Shown here: piece by piece, positions 20,262 to 29,257 of the stretch
How positions within the stretch are numbered: position 1 is the first letter of the stretch
How the letters are laid out: each line of letters begins with the position of its first letter
From: Thalassospira profundimaris
GTDB taxonomy: Bacteria > Pseudomonadota > Alphaproteobacteria > Rhodospirillales > Thalassospiraceae
Length of the DNA: 64,000 bases
Direction of reading: 5' to 3'
Assembly: GCF_003326795.1 (NCBI RefSeq)
Contig: NZ_JPWI01000003.1
Coordinates: 298,092 to 362,091, forward strand
Notes under the pieces: generated by a model
What the model was told of the DNA's origin: nothing
Database searches by the model: none
What the model saw: only the letters and a program-made list of their open reading frames with translations
Position numbers and translations under genes: made by a program

Positions 20262-21600
20262 CGAATCTCTGACTTCGGGGGGCGGCGATGCGCCCGATAC
20301 CCCCCGGGTCCTAGTTTTCCATCCGGATCTAAAACGCGCGGACCAGAAAGCGTCCTGGCGCGACGCGTCTTCGCGTCTGGATGAAGCGGTCAGTTTGACT
20401 GGCGCATTGGAATTTGACGTGGTGGGCGCGGATATCGTGCCCATTGCAAAAACACGCCCGGCAACCCTTTTCGGGACTGGTGTCGTTGAGCGGCTTGGTT
20501 TGCAAATCAAGGCCGAAGAGGCCGATATTGTCATGATCAATGGCCAGCTTTCCCCGATCCAGCAGCGTAACCTGGAACGTGAATGGAAATGCAAGGTTAT
20601 TGATCGAACCGGCTTGATCCTTGAAATTTTTGCTGATCGTGCGCGCACCCGTGAAGGACGCTTGCAAGTTCAACTGGCATTGCTCAGCTATCAGCGATCC
20701 CGCCTTGTGCGGACCTGGACGCACCTTGAACGTCAGCGTGGTGGTCGCGGATTCCTTGCCGGTCCCGGTGAACGCCAGATCGAGATTGACCGTCGCCTGA
20801 TCGGAGACAAGCTTGCGAAATTGCGTCGCGAGCTTGAAGAAGTCAAACGGACGCGCGAACTTCACCGCGAAGCTCGCCGCCGGGTGCCTTATCCGATTGT
20901 GGCCCTTGTCGGTTATACCAACGCCGGAAAATCGACTCTGTTTAACCACCTGACGGTGTCCGAGGTTTTTGCCGAGGATATGCTGTTCGCGACGCTTGAT
21001 CCGACCATGCGTGGTTTGATCCTGCCAAGCGGTCGAAAGGTTATTCTGTCTGATACGGTGGGGTTCGTTTCGGATTTGCCGCACGATCTTGTCGCGGCGT
21101 TCCGTGCGACACTTGAAGAAGTTCTTGAAGCAGACCTGATCGTTCATGTGCGTGATGCATCATCGCCCGAGACCGAGGCACAGAAGCTTGACGTGCTTGA
21201 AGTTCTCAAGGCGCTTGGTCTTCAAAAGGCAATTGATGGCGAAGAACTGGTCGAGGCGCTTAACAAGATCGATCTTCTTGAAGGTGAAGACTTTCAGGCC
21301 GTGCTGGAATATGCATCCCGTCATGACAACACCATTGCGATTTCGGCGGTAAAAGGCCGCAATTGTGATGCACTGCTTGAATTGATCGAGGATCGTCTGA
21401 CCGAGGACATGCCGGTGTTTGAGCTGTGCGTGCCTTATTCGGACGGTAAGTCACTGGCCCGTCTTTATGAGCAGGGCGAAGTCTTGCAGCGGAGTGAAGG
21501 TGCGGACGGAATTTCAATCCAGCTACGCGTTGATACGACGCGTGTTGGTCGGTTCGAAGACTGGTGTGCCAAGGCCGGGCTTGAAGTGCATCTGATATAG
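20221..21600 (+). CDS. hflX: GTPase HflX
   Basis: 459-residue ribosome-associated GTPase that splits stalled or heat-damaged ribosomes. The HflX N-terminal domain includes GTGVVERLG and [47 protein letters not shown]; the GxGE segment is [19 protein letters not shown]; the G domain has [34 protein letters not shown] and NKID. No ATG or GTG lies in frame before the conserved part: the best start is TTG 20221 inside hfq, with CTG codons at 20236 or 20269 as alternatives. Translation is probably coupled to hfq. Confidence 0.95.
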   Translation: MIRASLRRTKKIADESLTSGGGDAPDTPRVLVFHPDLKRADQKASWRDASSRLDEAVSLTGALEFDVVGADIVPIAKTRPATLFGTGVVERLGLQIKAEEADIVMINGQLSPIQQRNLEREWKCKVIDRTGLILEIFADRARTREGRLQVQLALLSYQRSRLVRTWTHLERQRGGRGFLAGPGERQIEIDRRLIGDKLAKLRRELEEVKRTRELHREARRRVPYPIVALVGYTNAGKSTLFNHLTVSEVFAEDMLFATLDPTMRGLILPSGRKVILSDTVGFVSDLPHDLVAAFRATLEEVLEADLIVHVRDASSPETEAQKLDVLEVLKALGLQKAIDGEELVEALNKIDLLEGEDFQAVLEYASRHDNTIAISAVKGRNCDALLELIEDRLTEDMPVFELCVPYSDGKSLARLYEQGEVLQRSEGADGISIQLRVDTTRVGRFEDWCAKAGLEVHLI

Positions 21601-21634
21601 TGCGTAATCAGGATTACCCAGTGGGAGAAGTAGC

Positions 21635-22459
21635 GTGGCGATAAAAGTCGATATGGATAAGGTTACCGAAATTATCCGGGAGGTATCGGCAACTGAAATC
21701 GCTCCGCGCTTCGGTCAGCTTGATGATGCCGATATCGATATCAAAACCCACGCGCTTGATCTTGTCACCATAGCAGATACCGAGGCCGAGCGGGTTCTAA
21801 CCGCACGTTTAACCGATCTGTTGCCCGGGAGTCTGGCCTTGGGCGAAGAAGCAGCACATGCTGATCCGAAGTTGCAGGACAAGGTTTTTGCCGGCACCGC
21901 CCCGTTCTGGATTATTGATCCGGTCGACGGCACCAAAAACTTTGCCCATCATCGCCAGCCATTCCGCTGCATGGTCGGTTTGTATTACGGCGGCGAAACT
22001 GTCGCAGCCTGGATTGTCGATCCGATTGAAGGTGCTGCAACCGTCGCCGAAAAGGGGGCCGGTACCTGCTATCAGGGTCAGCCGGTTTCTGTGCGTTCAG
22101 ACATTACCAAAGCCCGTGATGCAAAGGGCTTTTTGATTTCCTATGCCCGTGATCGCATTCGCAAGCATTATGGTCATCTCGATTTCTTTGATGACGTTGC
22201 CCATTATTCCTGCTGTGGCGCGGAGTATGAGGAAATGGCGCGCGGTGCATATGATTTTTGTGCCTATCGCACCTTAAAGCCCTGGGATCATGCGCCGGGT
22301 ACGCTGCTTGTTCGTGAGGCTGGCGGTTTTGCGCGCTATATCATGTCTGACAAGGACAACGAATATAACGCCAATGCGACAGCCCCCGGACTTCTTTGCG
22401 CAAGTTCCGAGGATTTGTGGCACGAAATCAACGAAATCCTTTTGCCGCTATTTTCCTGA
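21635..22459 (+). CDS. Inositol monophosphatase family protein
   Basis: 274-residue lithium-sensitive phosphatase fold. Metal-binding motifs: LGEEAA (around residue 70), WIIDPVDGTKNFAHH (about 90-104) and the C-terminal WDHAPGTLLVREAGGFARYI. The family includes inositol-1-phosphatase, histidinol-phosphatase and 3'(2'),5'-bisphosphate nucleotidase (CysQ); the sequence alone does not tell which. It lies 34 bases after hflX and may share its transcript. Confidence 0.85.
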   Translation: MAIKVDMDKVTEIIREVSATEIAPRFGQLDDADIDIKTHALDLVTIADTEAERVLTARLTDLLPGSLALGEEAAHADPKLQDKVFAGTAPFWIIDPVDGTKNFAHHRQPFRCMVGLYYGGETVAAWIVDPIEGAATVAEKGAGTCYQGQPVSVRSDITKARDAKGFLISYARDRIRKHYGHLDFFDDVAHYSCCGAEYEEMARGAYDFCAYRTLKPWDHAPGTLLVREAGGFARYIMSDKDNEYNANATAPGLLCASSEDLWHEINEILLPLFS

Positions 22460-22543
22460 CTCTATCAACGACAAGATCGCAAGATTTGTCAAATCGCACC
22501 GTGATAGCGTTTTCAAATTGCACAACAAATGCATGAGAGAACG

Positions 22544-23416
22544 ATGAATAAATTACATGCCCAGCGTTCCTATCAGGACCGTCTTACCCGTGTTCAGGCC
22601 TATATTCATGATCATCTGGCAGATGATCTGGATTTGAACAGCCTTGCTGAAATTGCCTGTATGTCTCCGACGCACTGGCATCGCATTTATCACGGTGTGT
22701 TTGGTGAAACCGTGGCTGCGACAGTCAAGCGGGTGCGCCTTCATACGGCCGCCGGAATGCTGGCCAACAGCGAAATCCCAATTGATGATATTGCAAAGCG
22801 GTGCGGATATCCGAATTTGCAATCCTTTACCCGTATCTTTTCCGACAGCTATGGAATGCCGCCCGCCCGCTATCGCAAGGAAGGCAGTCATCGGAAGTTC
22901 CAGAATGCCGTTGATGAAGATCAGGGAGCACTCGTTAGTGGCCCATGGGACGTGGAAATCCGGAACGTGCCTGAGATGTCACTTTTGACCATTCATCATC
23001 ACGGATCATTCATGCAAATCGGCGAGGCGTTTGATCGCCTGTTCGGCTGGCTTGCCGTTCGCGGGCTGGTTGGACCCGATATCAGGTTGATCGGTGTTTA
23101 TCACACTGATCCTGATTCGTATCGTGAAGAAGACCTGTTTTCAAGGGCAGGAGTGCTTCTTGAAAACAGTCAGGCCGTTGACGTTGAGGTGCCGGTTACA
23201 CGCGCAACTGTTGCGGCTGGTCGGTATGCCTGTCTTCGCTACAAGGGGCCATATGCCGATATGAGGGCGGCCTATTTGTGGTTATTTGGCAAATGGTTAC
23301 CGCAATCTGGTGAGGAAGTGCGTGAGGGGCCTGTATTCGAGGAATACCTCAATAATCCACGAGAAGTGGCGCCGACAGAATTGCTGACGGAAATCTATAT
23401 GCCGCTTGAAGGCTGA
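22544..23416 (+). CDS. AraC family regulator with GyrI-like effector domain
   Basis: About 290 residues. Two helix-turn-helix units at the N-terminus (IHDHLADDLDLNSLAEIACMSPTHWHRIYHGVFGETVAATVKRVRLHTAA and IDDIAKRCGYPNLQSFTRIFSDSYGMPPARYR), followed by a GyrI-like small-molecule binding domain (WDVEIRNVPEMSLLTIHHHGSFMQIGEAFDRL ... YACLRYKGPYADMRAAYLWLFGKWLPQSG). This is the Rob/SoxS-like reverse arrangement with HTH first. The longer frame starts at ATG 22529; ATG 22544 follows a GAGAGA stretch. Effector and targets unknown. Confidence 0.88.
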   Translation: MNKLHAQRSYQDRLTRVQAYIHDHLADDLDLNSLAEIACMSPTHWHRIYHGVFGETVAATVKRVRLHTAAGMLANSEIPIDDIAKRCGYPNLQSFTRIFSDSYGMPPARYRKEGSHRKFQNAVDEDQGALVSGPWDVEIRNVPEMSLLTIHHHGSFMQIGEAFDRLFGWLAVRGLVGPDIRLIGVYHTDPDSYREEDLFSRAGVLLENSQAVDVEVPVTRATVAAGRYACLRYKGPYADMRAAYLWLFGKWLPQSGEEVREGPVFEEYLNNPREVAPTELLTEIYMPLEG

Positions 23417-23429
23417 TAGCTGGATGCAA

Positions 23430-23459
23430 GAACGGGGTTGGTTACGCCTGACCCCGTTC
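23430..23459. terminator. Hairpin between converging AraC gene and mazG
   Basis: GAACGGGGT / ACCCCGTTC, a nine-base perfect stem with a 12-base loop, beginning 14 bases after the AraC-type gene and overlapping the last codons of mazG on the other strand. No long T tract. Probably a terminator for the plus-strand gene. Confidence 0.5.
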
Positions 23460-24266
23460 GACCTTCTTGGCCAAGTCCCAAAGATTGTCCATTTCTTCCA
23501 GATCAGATTGCGCTGCAGTTCGGTCATCGCGGGCGAGTTCATCTTCGATGAAATGGAAGCGTTTGGTGAATTTGTGATTGGCACCGCGCAAGGCAACTTC
23601 TGGATCGACCCCGATCTTGCGTGCCAGGTTTGCCATCACAAACAGCATGTCGCCCAATTCATCCTGCAATCGGCCCGGGTCAGGATTGTCGGTCATCTCG
23701 GCTTTAAGTTCGTCAATTTCCTCGTGAAGCTTGTCAAAGACTTCGTCGGTGCTTGGCCAGTCAAACCCGACACGTGCCGCGCGCTTGGTCAGTTTCTCGG
23801 CACGCATCAATGCGGGCAGGGCACTTGCGACGCCATCAAGTGCGCTATGACGGTCATGACCCTTTGTTTCGGCCTTTTGTGCGCGTTCAGCGGCCTTGAT
23901 CTTTTCCCAGGTCTGATTAACGCCGTCGGTGGTTGTCGCATCGCCGTCGCCAAAGACATGCGGATGACGACTAATCATTTTCGAGACGATGCTGTTGGCA
24001 ACATCTTCAAAATCGAAATGCCCGGCTTCCTTTGCCATCTGGGCATGGAAAACCACCTGAAGCAAAAGATCACCCAGCTCATTGCAGAGTTCAGGCATGT
24101 CGTTATCGGCAATTGCATCGGCTACTTCATAGGCTTCCTCGATGGTGTAGGGGGCAATTGTCGAGAAATCCTGTTCGAGGTCCCAGGGGCATCCGCCATC
24201 GGGATCACGCAAGCGTGCCATGACGTCAAGAAGGTCGTTGATGGCTTTGCTGTTTTGCGTGCTCAT
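23442..24266 (-). CDS. mazG: Nucleoside triphosphate pyrophosphohydrolase MazG
   Basis: About 274 residues with two MazG repeats. First: RLRDPDGGCPWDLEQDFSTIAPYTIEEAYEVADAI ... ELGDLLLQVVFHAQMAKE; second: DKLHEEIDELKAEM ... RLQDELGDMLFVMANLARKIGVDPEVALRGANHKFTKRFHFIE. The EExxE/ExxD metal sites are present. The enzyme removes non-canonical or excess NTPs and can lower ppGpp. The longest frame begins at 24338, but homologues start near MSTQNSKAINDLLDVMARLRD, so I choose ATG 24266, preceded by GGGGA. Confidence 0.93.
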   Translation of the reverse strand: MSTQNSKAINDLLDVMARLRDPDGGCPWDLEQDFSTIAPYTIEEAYEVADAIADNDMPELCNELGDLLLQVVFHAQMAKEAGHFDFEDVANSIVSKMISRHPHVFGDGDATTTDGVNQTWEKIKAAERAQKAETKGHDRHSALDGVASALPALMRAEKLTKRAARVGFDWPSTDEVFDKLHEEIDELKAEMTDNPDPGRLQDELGDMLFVMANLARKIGVDPEVALRGANHKFTKRFHFIEDELARDDRTAAQSDLEEMDNLWDLAKKVERGQA

Positions 24267-24357
24267 GCAGATAGTCCCCGTTTGAAGTTTGCTTGCGGTG
24301 TTCCTGTTAGTCCTATCGCGGTGCATCAATGCTGACAAGTCTCTGATCTGGGCAAAA

Positions 24358-24393
24358 CAAAACCCGCAAGCCGTATGGTGCTTGCGGGTTTTG
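24358..24393 (-). terminator. Terminator of the ectABC-ask operon
   Basis: Perfect 13-base stem CAAAACCCGCAAG (24358-24370) and CTTGCGGGTTTTG (24381-24393) with a ten-base loop. On the minus strand it is followed by a T-rich tail (TTTTGTTTTG). It lies 26 bases beyond the ask stop codon and should end the ectoine transcript. Confidence 0.88.
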
Positions 24394-24418
24394 ACGTGAT
24401 GTCAGGATGCCTGTTGCC

Positions 24419-25924
24419 TTATGCGGCTTTGAGCTTTTCCTGTTTGTTAGCGCTCTCATCACCGGAATCTTCGGTGTTTGCGCTTTCTGATTTCTTGCCT
24501 TCGACGAGGCCGCGATGCAGGGCGATGACTGCCTTGTCGAAATCGCCTTCGGCGACGACAAACTGAAGGTCAACCCGACGGCTCGGATAATGAGATGCCA
24601 CAAGTTCGACACCTGCCTCATCAAGGATCGAGACTGATCGGGCAAACAGGCCCGGCTGGGCGATATTTGCGCCAATCACAGAAACAATCGCGACCTTGCG
24701 GGTCTGAACGGTTGCTTCGGGATGCTTGGCTTCGATTTCGTCAACGCAACGGCGGATCTGTTTCAGTGGTGCCGATACATAATGCGTAATCGTGTTGGCA
24801 TTCAGGTTCTTGGTGACGGTTGGAACCTTATAGCGTTTCAGAACGCTGAGAATTGATTCCTCGCCCCCCGGAACACCAACCATGTCCTGATTGAAGACTT
24901 CAATTTCGAACGCAGTCGGAACGCCGGTTACAATTTCAACGCGGCTGTTTTCCGGGTTCCAGTGATCATCGATCACCGTGCCCGGATGTTCCGGTTCAAA
25001 GGTGTTCGCAATCCGAAGCGGAATATCATTCTGACGCAGGCCCTTGGCCGCGCGCGGGTGGATGGCTTCCATGCCCATGTTCGACAGCTGATCGGCCACG
25101 TCATAGCTGGTCCGGCCAATCGGGCGAACGGAATCCTCGCCAACGATGCGCGGATCAGCACTCGAAAGGTGGAATTCCTTATGAATGATTGCTTCGCGCG
25201 CCTTTGTCAGACAGGCAATCCGCGAGAACGTGACTTCACTGTAACCACGACCATAGATGCTCATCAAACCTTCACTGCACTGGGCATATCCGGTTGCAAT
25301 GGCAAGCTGGCTTGGAAGGTCGATATCGGTGAATACTTTTTCGATACGACCATCAAGTGTTGATGCCTCGGGCTCGCGCCAGCCGGAAAGATCGGCAAAG
25401 ACCGCATTCACGCCTTTGGCACGCAGCAACAACATGGTGTTATGCGCACTATGTGCCTCGCCAATCGCGGACAGCATTTCACGTACAGTCAGTAAATGCT
25501 TTTCAAGTTTGAAATGCCCGAAACTGCAAAGACGGTGAAGGTCCATCAGGCAACTGCGTGTGCCTTCTATGCGTTCCTGAACAAAGGCATTGGCAAGTTT
25601 CAGTTCCGGGGCGTCACCAAAGATCTTCTCGTTGATTTCGCACATCTTTTCGGAAACTTTGGTCAGGGCATCACCCCATGCCCAGTCGGTTTCCGATCCG
25701 GCATATAGCTGATAGACGCCTGCTTCGCCGGTTTTCTTGTTTTCCAGCAGAAGGTCGGTGAAACCGCCATATGCTGAAACGACAAAGACCCGGTTATAGA
25801 GCTCTTCCTCGCTACGATTGCCGACCAGAATATTGTCCATGACCGCATCTACCTGGGTCATAGACGTACCACCGATCTTGTGAACGCTATGCCCAGCGTC
25901 CGATTTTTTCTGGGCTGAAAGCAT
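24419..25924 (-). CDS. ask: Ectoine-operon aspartate kinase (Ask_Ect)
   Basis: About 501 residues. Kinase domain: HSVHKIGGTSMTQ near the start, then VVSAYGGFTDLLL, LSSADPRIVG and GMEAIHPRAAKGLRQNDIPLRIANTF; two C-terminal ACT-type regulatory domains (VAIVSVIGANIAQPGLFARSVSILDEAGVELVASH). It makes aspartyl phosphate, the first step to aspartate semialdehyde, feeding EctB. This variant, with its internal insertion EWRE/TDWAWGDA region, is the ectoine-specific aspartokinase that accompanies ectABC in many marine bacteria. I move the start from 26005 to ATG 25924 because of a strong AAGGAGG five bases upstream. The C-terminus is a short charged tail. Confidence 0.93.
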   Translation of the reverse strand: MLSAQKKSDAGHSVHKIGGTSMTQVDAVMDNILVGNRSEEELYNRVFVVSAYGGFTDLLLENKKTGEAGVYQLYAGSETDWAWGDALTKVSEKMCEINEKIFGDAPELKLANAFVQERIEGTRSCLMDLHRLCSFGHFKLEKHLLTVREMLSAIGEAHSAHNTMLLLRAKGVNAVFADLSGWREPEASTLDGRIEKVFTDIDLPSQLAIATGYAQCSEGLMSIYGRGYSEVTFSRIACLTKAREAIIHKEFHLSSADPRIVGEDSVRPIGRTSYDVADQLSNMGMEAIHPRAAKGLRQNDIPLRIANTFEPEHPGTVIDDHWNPENSRVEIVTGVPTAFEIEVFNQDMVGVPGGEESILSVLKRYKVPTVTKNLNANTITHYVSAPLKQIRRCVDEIEAKHPEATVQTRKVAIVSVIGANIAQPGLFARSVSILDEAGVELVASHYPSRRVDLQFVVAEGDFDKAVIALHRGLVEGKKSESANTEDSGDESANKQEKLKAA

Positions 25925-26010
25925 GTTGCCTCCTTTGGGGGCGTTTCCTTGAAAGATTATTGGCTCGGAAAGTTTAAGGCGGTCGTTACCGGCCGCCTCA
26001 AGCAAGAGTC

Positions 26011-26412
26011 CTAGCTTGCGAGCGCATCGCCATCGAGCGGATAAACACCGTTCTCGTCATGAACCTCGCGACCGTTAAGCGGCGGGTTGAACGCACAGGC
26101 TACAACCATGTCCTCGGTGCCGCCGCGCAGATAGTGGCGGTCATGCTTGTTCAGGATGTAAACCGTTCCCGGCTCGATCTTGTATTTCTTGCCATCTTCG
26201 ATGGTTTCGACTTCACCGTTGCCCGAGATGCAATAGACAGTCTCGAAATGGTTGGCGTAGCAGATCTCGGTTTCCGTGCCGGCATAGATGGTGGTGATAT
26301 GGAACGAAAAGCCCATGCCATCATCGGCAAGCGACAGACGGGTGCTTTCCCAGTTATCCGAGACCACACGGCGACCGGATGCTTCACATTCTTTCAGGGT
26401 GCGAACAATCAT
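26011..26412 (-). CDS. ectC: L-ectoine synthase EctC
   Basis: 133-residue cupin. EctC cyclises N-gamma-acetyl-diaminobutyrate to ectoine, the last step of the pathway. The sequence from [38 protein letters not shown] through [21 protein letters not shown] and [37 protein letters not shown] is an unmistakable family match, including the metal-binding E/H residues. It follows ectB after a hairpin-containing gap and precedes ask by 86 bases. Confidence 0.97.
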   Translation of the reverse strand: MIVRTLKECEASGRRVVSDNWESTRLSLADDGMGFSFHITTIYAGTETEICYANHFETVYCISGNGEVETIEDGKKYKIEPGTVYILNKHDRHYLRGGTEDMVVACAFNPPLNGREVHDENGVYPLDGDALAS

Positions 26413-26444
26413 TTGTAACTCTTTGATCTAATGAAGTTGTGGGG

Positions 26445-26473
26445 CAGGGCGACGCAACGGTGCGTCGCCCCTG
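26445..26473 (-). other. Intercistronic hairpin between ectB and ectC
   Basis: Ten-base stem GGGCGACGCA (26447-26456) / TGCGTCGCCC (26461-26470) with a four-base loop ACGG, extended by CAG/CTG outside a one-base bulge. There is no T tract on the minus strand, so it is more likely an mRNA-processing or stability element than a terminator. Confidence 0.5.
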
Positions 26474-26478
26474 TCATA

Positions 26479-27762
26479 TTATTCAGCAGCAGCTTTGGTC
26501 GGTGCAACATCCTTGCCCATGGCTTTGGCTGTTGCCAGCTCAAGGATGTCGAGACCATGTGCCAGATCCTGCTTGGAGATGATCAGCGGGACAAGGCATT
26601 TCACCACTTCGTCTTCCGGACCACTGGTTTCGATCACCAGATTATGCCTGAAACATTCCTTGGTGACTTTCGATGCCATTTCGCCACTTTCAAAGCAGAT
26701 ACCCTGCATCAGGCCACGCCCCTTGCGGTAAAGTTTGCCATCACCATAACGTTCGGCAATTTCTTCAAGGCGCTTGCCAAGGAACTCGGCCTTGTCGCGC
26801 ACATCTGCTGCAAAGGCATCGTCAGACCAGAAGAGGTCAAGTGCCGCTGCTGCCGTGACAAACGCATGATTGTTGCCGCGGAACGTGCCATTATGTTCAC
26901 CCGGCTGCCAGACGTCGAATTCCGGTTTGATCAGGACGACTGCAAGTGGCAGACCATAGGCCGACAACGATTTTGACAGCGTGATCATGTCAGGCTTGAT
27001 GCCCGCAGGTTCGAAGCTGAAGAATGTGCCGGTACGGCCACAGCCCGCCTGAATGTCATCGACGATCAGAAGGATGTCATGCTTGCGGCATACTGCTTCA
27101 AGATTTTTGAGCCAGCCAAAATCGGCCGCATTCAGACCGCCTTCACCTTGAAGGGTTTCAACGATCACGGCCGCCGGAAGGGCAACCCCGCTTGAGTTGT
27201 CTGACAGAACACGGTCAAGATACTCGGTGGTATCAGCGCCATCGCCCATATAGCCGTCAAACGGAACAGCAACCGCGTTATCAAGTGATACGCCAGCCGC
27301 GCCGCGATGATGTTCATTGCCAGTGATGGCAAGGGAACCCAGCGTACAGCCATGGAAACCGTTGGTGAAGGAAATGATGGTTTCACGACCTTTGACGCGA
27401 CGGGCCAGCTTCAGGGCTGCTTCCACGGCATTGGTGCCGGTCGGGCCGGTAAACTGGACCTTGTATTCCATGTCACGCGGCTTGAAGATTTTGGTTTCAA
27501 GCGCATTAAGGAATGCTTCCTTGGCCTTGGTGTGCATGTCCAGACCATGGGTGATACCGTTCGATTTGATGTAATCGATCAGTTTCTCCTGCAGGGCCGG
27601 ATGGTTATGGCCATAGTTCAGGCTGCCGGCACCGGCAAGGAAATCAAGATAACGATTTCCGTTCTCGTCGGTAAGCCAGGCGCCTTCGGCACTTTCAAAA
27701 GTAACGGGGAAGGAGCGTGCGTAGCTCTGGACTTCCGATTCAAGGCGATCAAATACAGTCAT
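26479..27762 (-). CDS. ectB: Diaminobutyrate-2-oxoglutarate transaminase EctB
   Basis: About 427-residue class III aminotransferase using PLP; converts aspartate semialdehyde plus glutamate to 2,4-diaminobutyrate. Visible: FLAGAGSLNYGHNHP, VQFTGPTGTNAVEAALKLAR, the PLP segment LLIVDDIQAGCGRTGTFFSFE and Lys in DMITLSKSLSAYGLPLAVVLIKPEFDVWQPGEHNGTFRGNN. The frame opens at 27804, but ATG 27762 gives the typical MTVFDRLESEVQSYARSFP start and has AGAGGGA upstream. Ends with a charged/Ala tail. Confidence 0.96.
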   Translation of the reverse strand: MTVFDRLESEVQSYARSFPVTFESAEGAWLTDENGNRYLDFLAGAGSLNYGHNHPALQEKLIDYIKSNGITHGLDMHTKAKEAFLNALETKIFKPRDMEYKVQFTGPTGTNAVEAALKLARRVKGRETIISFTNGFHGCTLGSLAITGNEHHRGAAGVSLDNAVAVPFDGYMGDGADTTEYLDRVLSDNSSGVALPAAVIVETLQGEGGLNAADFGWLKNLEAVCRKHDILLIVDDIQAGCGRTGTFFSFEPAGIKPDMITLSKSLSAYGLPLAVVLIKPEFDVWQPGEHNGTFRGNNHAFVTAAAALDLFWSDDAFAADVRDKAEFLGKRLEEIAERYGDGKLYRKGRGLMQGICFESGEMASKVTKECFRHNLVIETSGPEDEVVKCLVPLIISKQDLAHGLDILELATAKAMGKDVAPTKAAAE

Positions 27763-27886
27763 GGTTCCCTCTTTCAGATTGGGAAAATCAAATCCACATG
27801 TCATGCCAAACGTTCCGGCGAGCCGGTTGTTCCAAAAACGGTATGACCGTTTGCTGCATGCGCTGGGAGTGGTCAGGTTGGTCTAA

Positions 27887-28435
27887 TCAGGCCGCGACGC
27901 GTTCAACATCTTCACGTTCGAACGGTCCGATCTGCCACAGAATTTCGCTGGCAGCGGCCCCCTCAAAGTGGGTTTCGCGTTCGAACTGGACCTTGCGTTT
28001 GACGTCGGCGCCAAGCTCACGTGCGACTGAACGGAAAACGCCTTGCGACGGTGCATTGGTCGAGGTGATTGTCGTGTTCAGTTCGGTCACGTTGTGGCAT
28101 GCCGGACGGTCCAGAATGTCAAGGATCAGGCGTTTAGCCAGACGTAATCCGCGTGCCTTCGGTGATACGGCGACCTGCCAGATAAAGAGCTGGTTGTTCT
28201 TGTTCGGAACGATATAGCCCGAGACGAAGCCGATAGCTTCGCCGTCAAGTTCTGCAATCGCGCAGGTGTCTGCAAAGTGCGAACATTGTAGCAGATTGCA
28301 GTACATCGAGTTTTCATCCAGAGGCTTACACTCGGCGATGAGGTTGTTTACCGTAGCGCCGTCAGTGGCCTTGGGTTTTCGGATAATCAGGTTGGCTTTC
28401 TGGCCGGTATTGCCCTTTGTGGTGGCAATTTTCAT
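27887..28435 (-). CDS. ectA: L-2,4-diaminobutyric acid acetyltransferase EctA
   Basis: About 182 residues, GNAT fold. EctA acetylates the gamma amino group of diaminobutyrate. Family segments: LIIRKPKATDGATVNNLIAECKPLDENSMYCNLLQCSHFADTC, GFVSGYIVPNKNNQLFIWQVAVSPKARGLRLAKRLI (acetyl-CoA loop) and LNTTITSTNAPSQGVFRSVARELGA. First gene of the operon, 124 bases before ectB. The start could be ATG 28471 (12 residues longer) or 28435; neither has a strong ribosome site. Confidence 0.94.
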   Translation of the reverse strand: MKIATTKGNTGQKANLIIRKPKATDGATVNNLIAECKPLDENSMYCNLLQCSHFADTCAIAELDGEAIGFVSGYIVPNKNNQLFIWQVAVSPKARGLRLAKRLILDILDRPACHNVTELNTTITSTNAPSQGVFRSVARELGADVKRKVQFERETHFEGAAASEILWQIGPFEREDVERVAA

Positions 28436-28759
28436 CGGTCTGCCTGTTCTGTTATTTCGATATGCGATCATTCATGTCGCAGAAGATGTATAGAATATCG
28501 ATATAAAATGATCAACCCTTCGACTGTGAAATTCCTGTGAAATGCTCTAAGTTACTGATAAATATAACAAGTATAATTAATCGAACATCGATAATGATGC
28601 GCTGAGAATGAGGAAAAATTCTTTCCTTAAAATAACGATTGTCGATGTAATAACCAATAGAAAATCGATGGAAGTATGTCGTAAAACGTTGCGTAGCGCG
28701 GGGTGTGCGGCTAAAACAGGTTCTGCAGCAGAACAATAATTTTCGCCCGGATCGTCAAA
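28436..28759. promoter_or_regulatory. Divergent ectA / marR control region with repeated TCGAT motifs
   Basis: This 324-base AT-rich gap holds no gene. TCGAT-centred motifs recur at about 28457 (TTCGATATG), 28495 (ATATCGATAT), 28586 (CATCGATAA), 28640 (TGTCGATGT) and 28663 (AATCGATGG). They surround the promoters of ectA and of the divergent MarR gene and may be binding sites for that regulator. The motif differs from the published EctR1 site of Methylophaga as I remember it. Confidence 0.45.
28487..28515 (-). promoter_or_regulatory. Predicted ectABC-ask promoter with an internal palindrome
   Basis: On the minus strand: -35 TTGATC (28515-28510), exactly 17 bases, -10 TATACA (28492-28487), 52 bases before the EctA start at 28435. 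The spacer holds the perfect palindrome ATATCGATAT (28495-28504). A regulator bound there would sit between the two promoter boxes, the usual way a MarR-type repressor works. Confidence 0.6.
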
Positions 28760-29239
28760 ATGGACAAATTGCACGAAGCTTTGATCTCAATTCGCAGAAT
28801 CCTGCGTGCGAGTGATATTCACGCCAAGAAACTTGGTAAAATCACCGGGTTGAAAACATCACAGCTTCTTGTTTTGCAGTCACTGGAAGAGTTCGGCGAG
28901 ATGACGGTCGGGCAGATTGCCGCCAAGGTCAATCTTGCACAGGCATCTACCACATCACTTGTCGACAAGTTGCAGGCGATGGGATTGGTGTCTCGCGAAC
29001 GCGGTGATACGGACAAGCGTAAAGTCTTTGTGCGCCTGACCGAGGAGGGCGTGCTGACCCTTGATCGTGCGCCAATGGCCTTGCATGACCGTTTTTCCGA
29101 CAAGTTCAACAATCTTGAGGAATGGGAACAGACATTCCTTATCGCGGCGTTGCAGCGTGTATCGGGCATGATGGATGCAAGCGACATCGACGTTGCGCCA
29201 TTGCTAGATCACGATGTTATTGTCGATAAGCGCGACTAG
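28760..29239 (+). CDS. MarR family regulator, EctR-like
   Basis: 159-residue MarR protein. The winged helix is LVLQSLEEFGEMTVGQIAAKVNLAQASTTSLVDKLQAMGLVSRERGDTDKRKVFVRLTEEG, with the DxRxxxV wing (DTDKRKVFVRLT). It diverges from ectA, where EctR-type MarR repressors are found in halophilic methylotrophs and many marine proteobacteria, and probably senses osmotic state to control ectABC-ask. It is somewhat shorter than some EctR proteins. Function is by position and family. Confidence 0.85.
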   Translation: MDKLHEALISIRRILRASDIHAKKLGKITGLKTSQLLVLQSLEEFGEMTVGQIAAKVNLAQASTTSLVDKLQAMGLVSRERGDTDKRKVFVRLTEEGVLTLDRAPMALHDRFSDKFNNLEEWEQTFLIAALQRVSGMMDASDIDVAPLLDHDVIVDKRD

Positions 29240-29257
29240 GTCCGGCCGCGAGTGATC

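Noticed and set aside
23406..24335. 309-codon plus-strand frame opposite mazG
   Set aside because: Antisense to a clear MazG with both metal-binding repeats.
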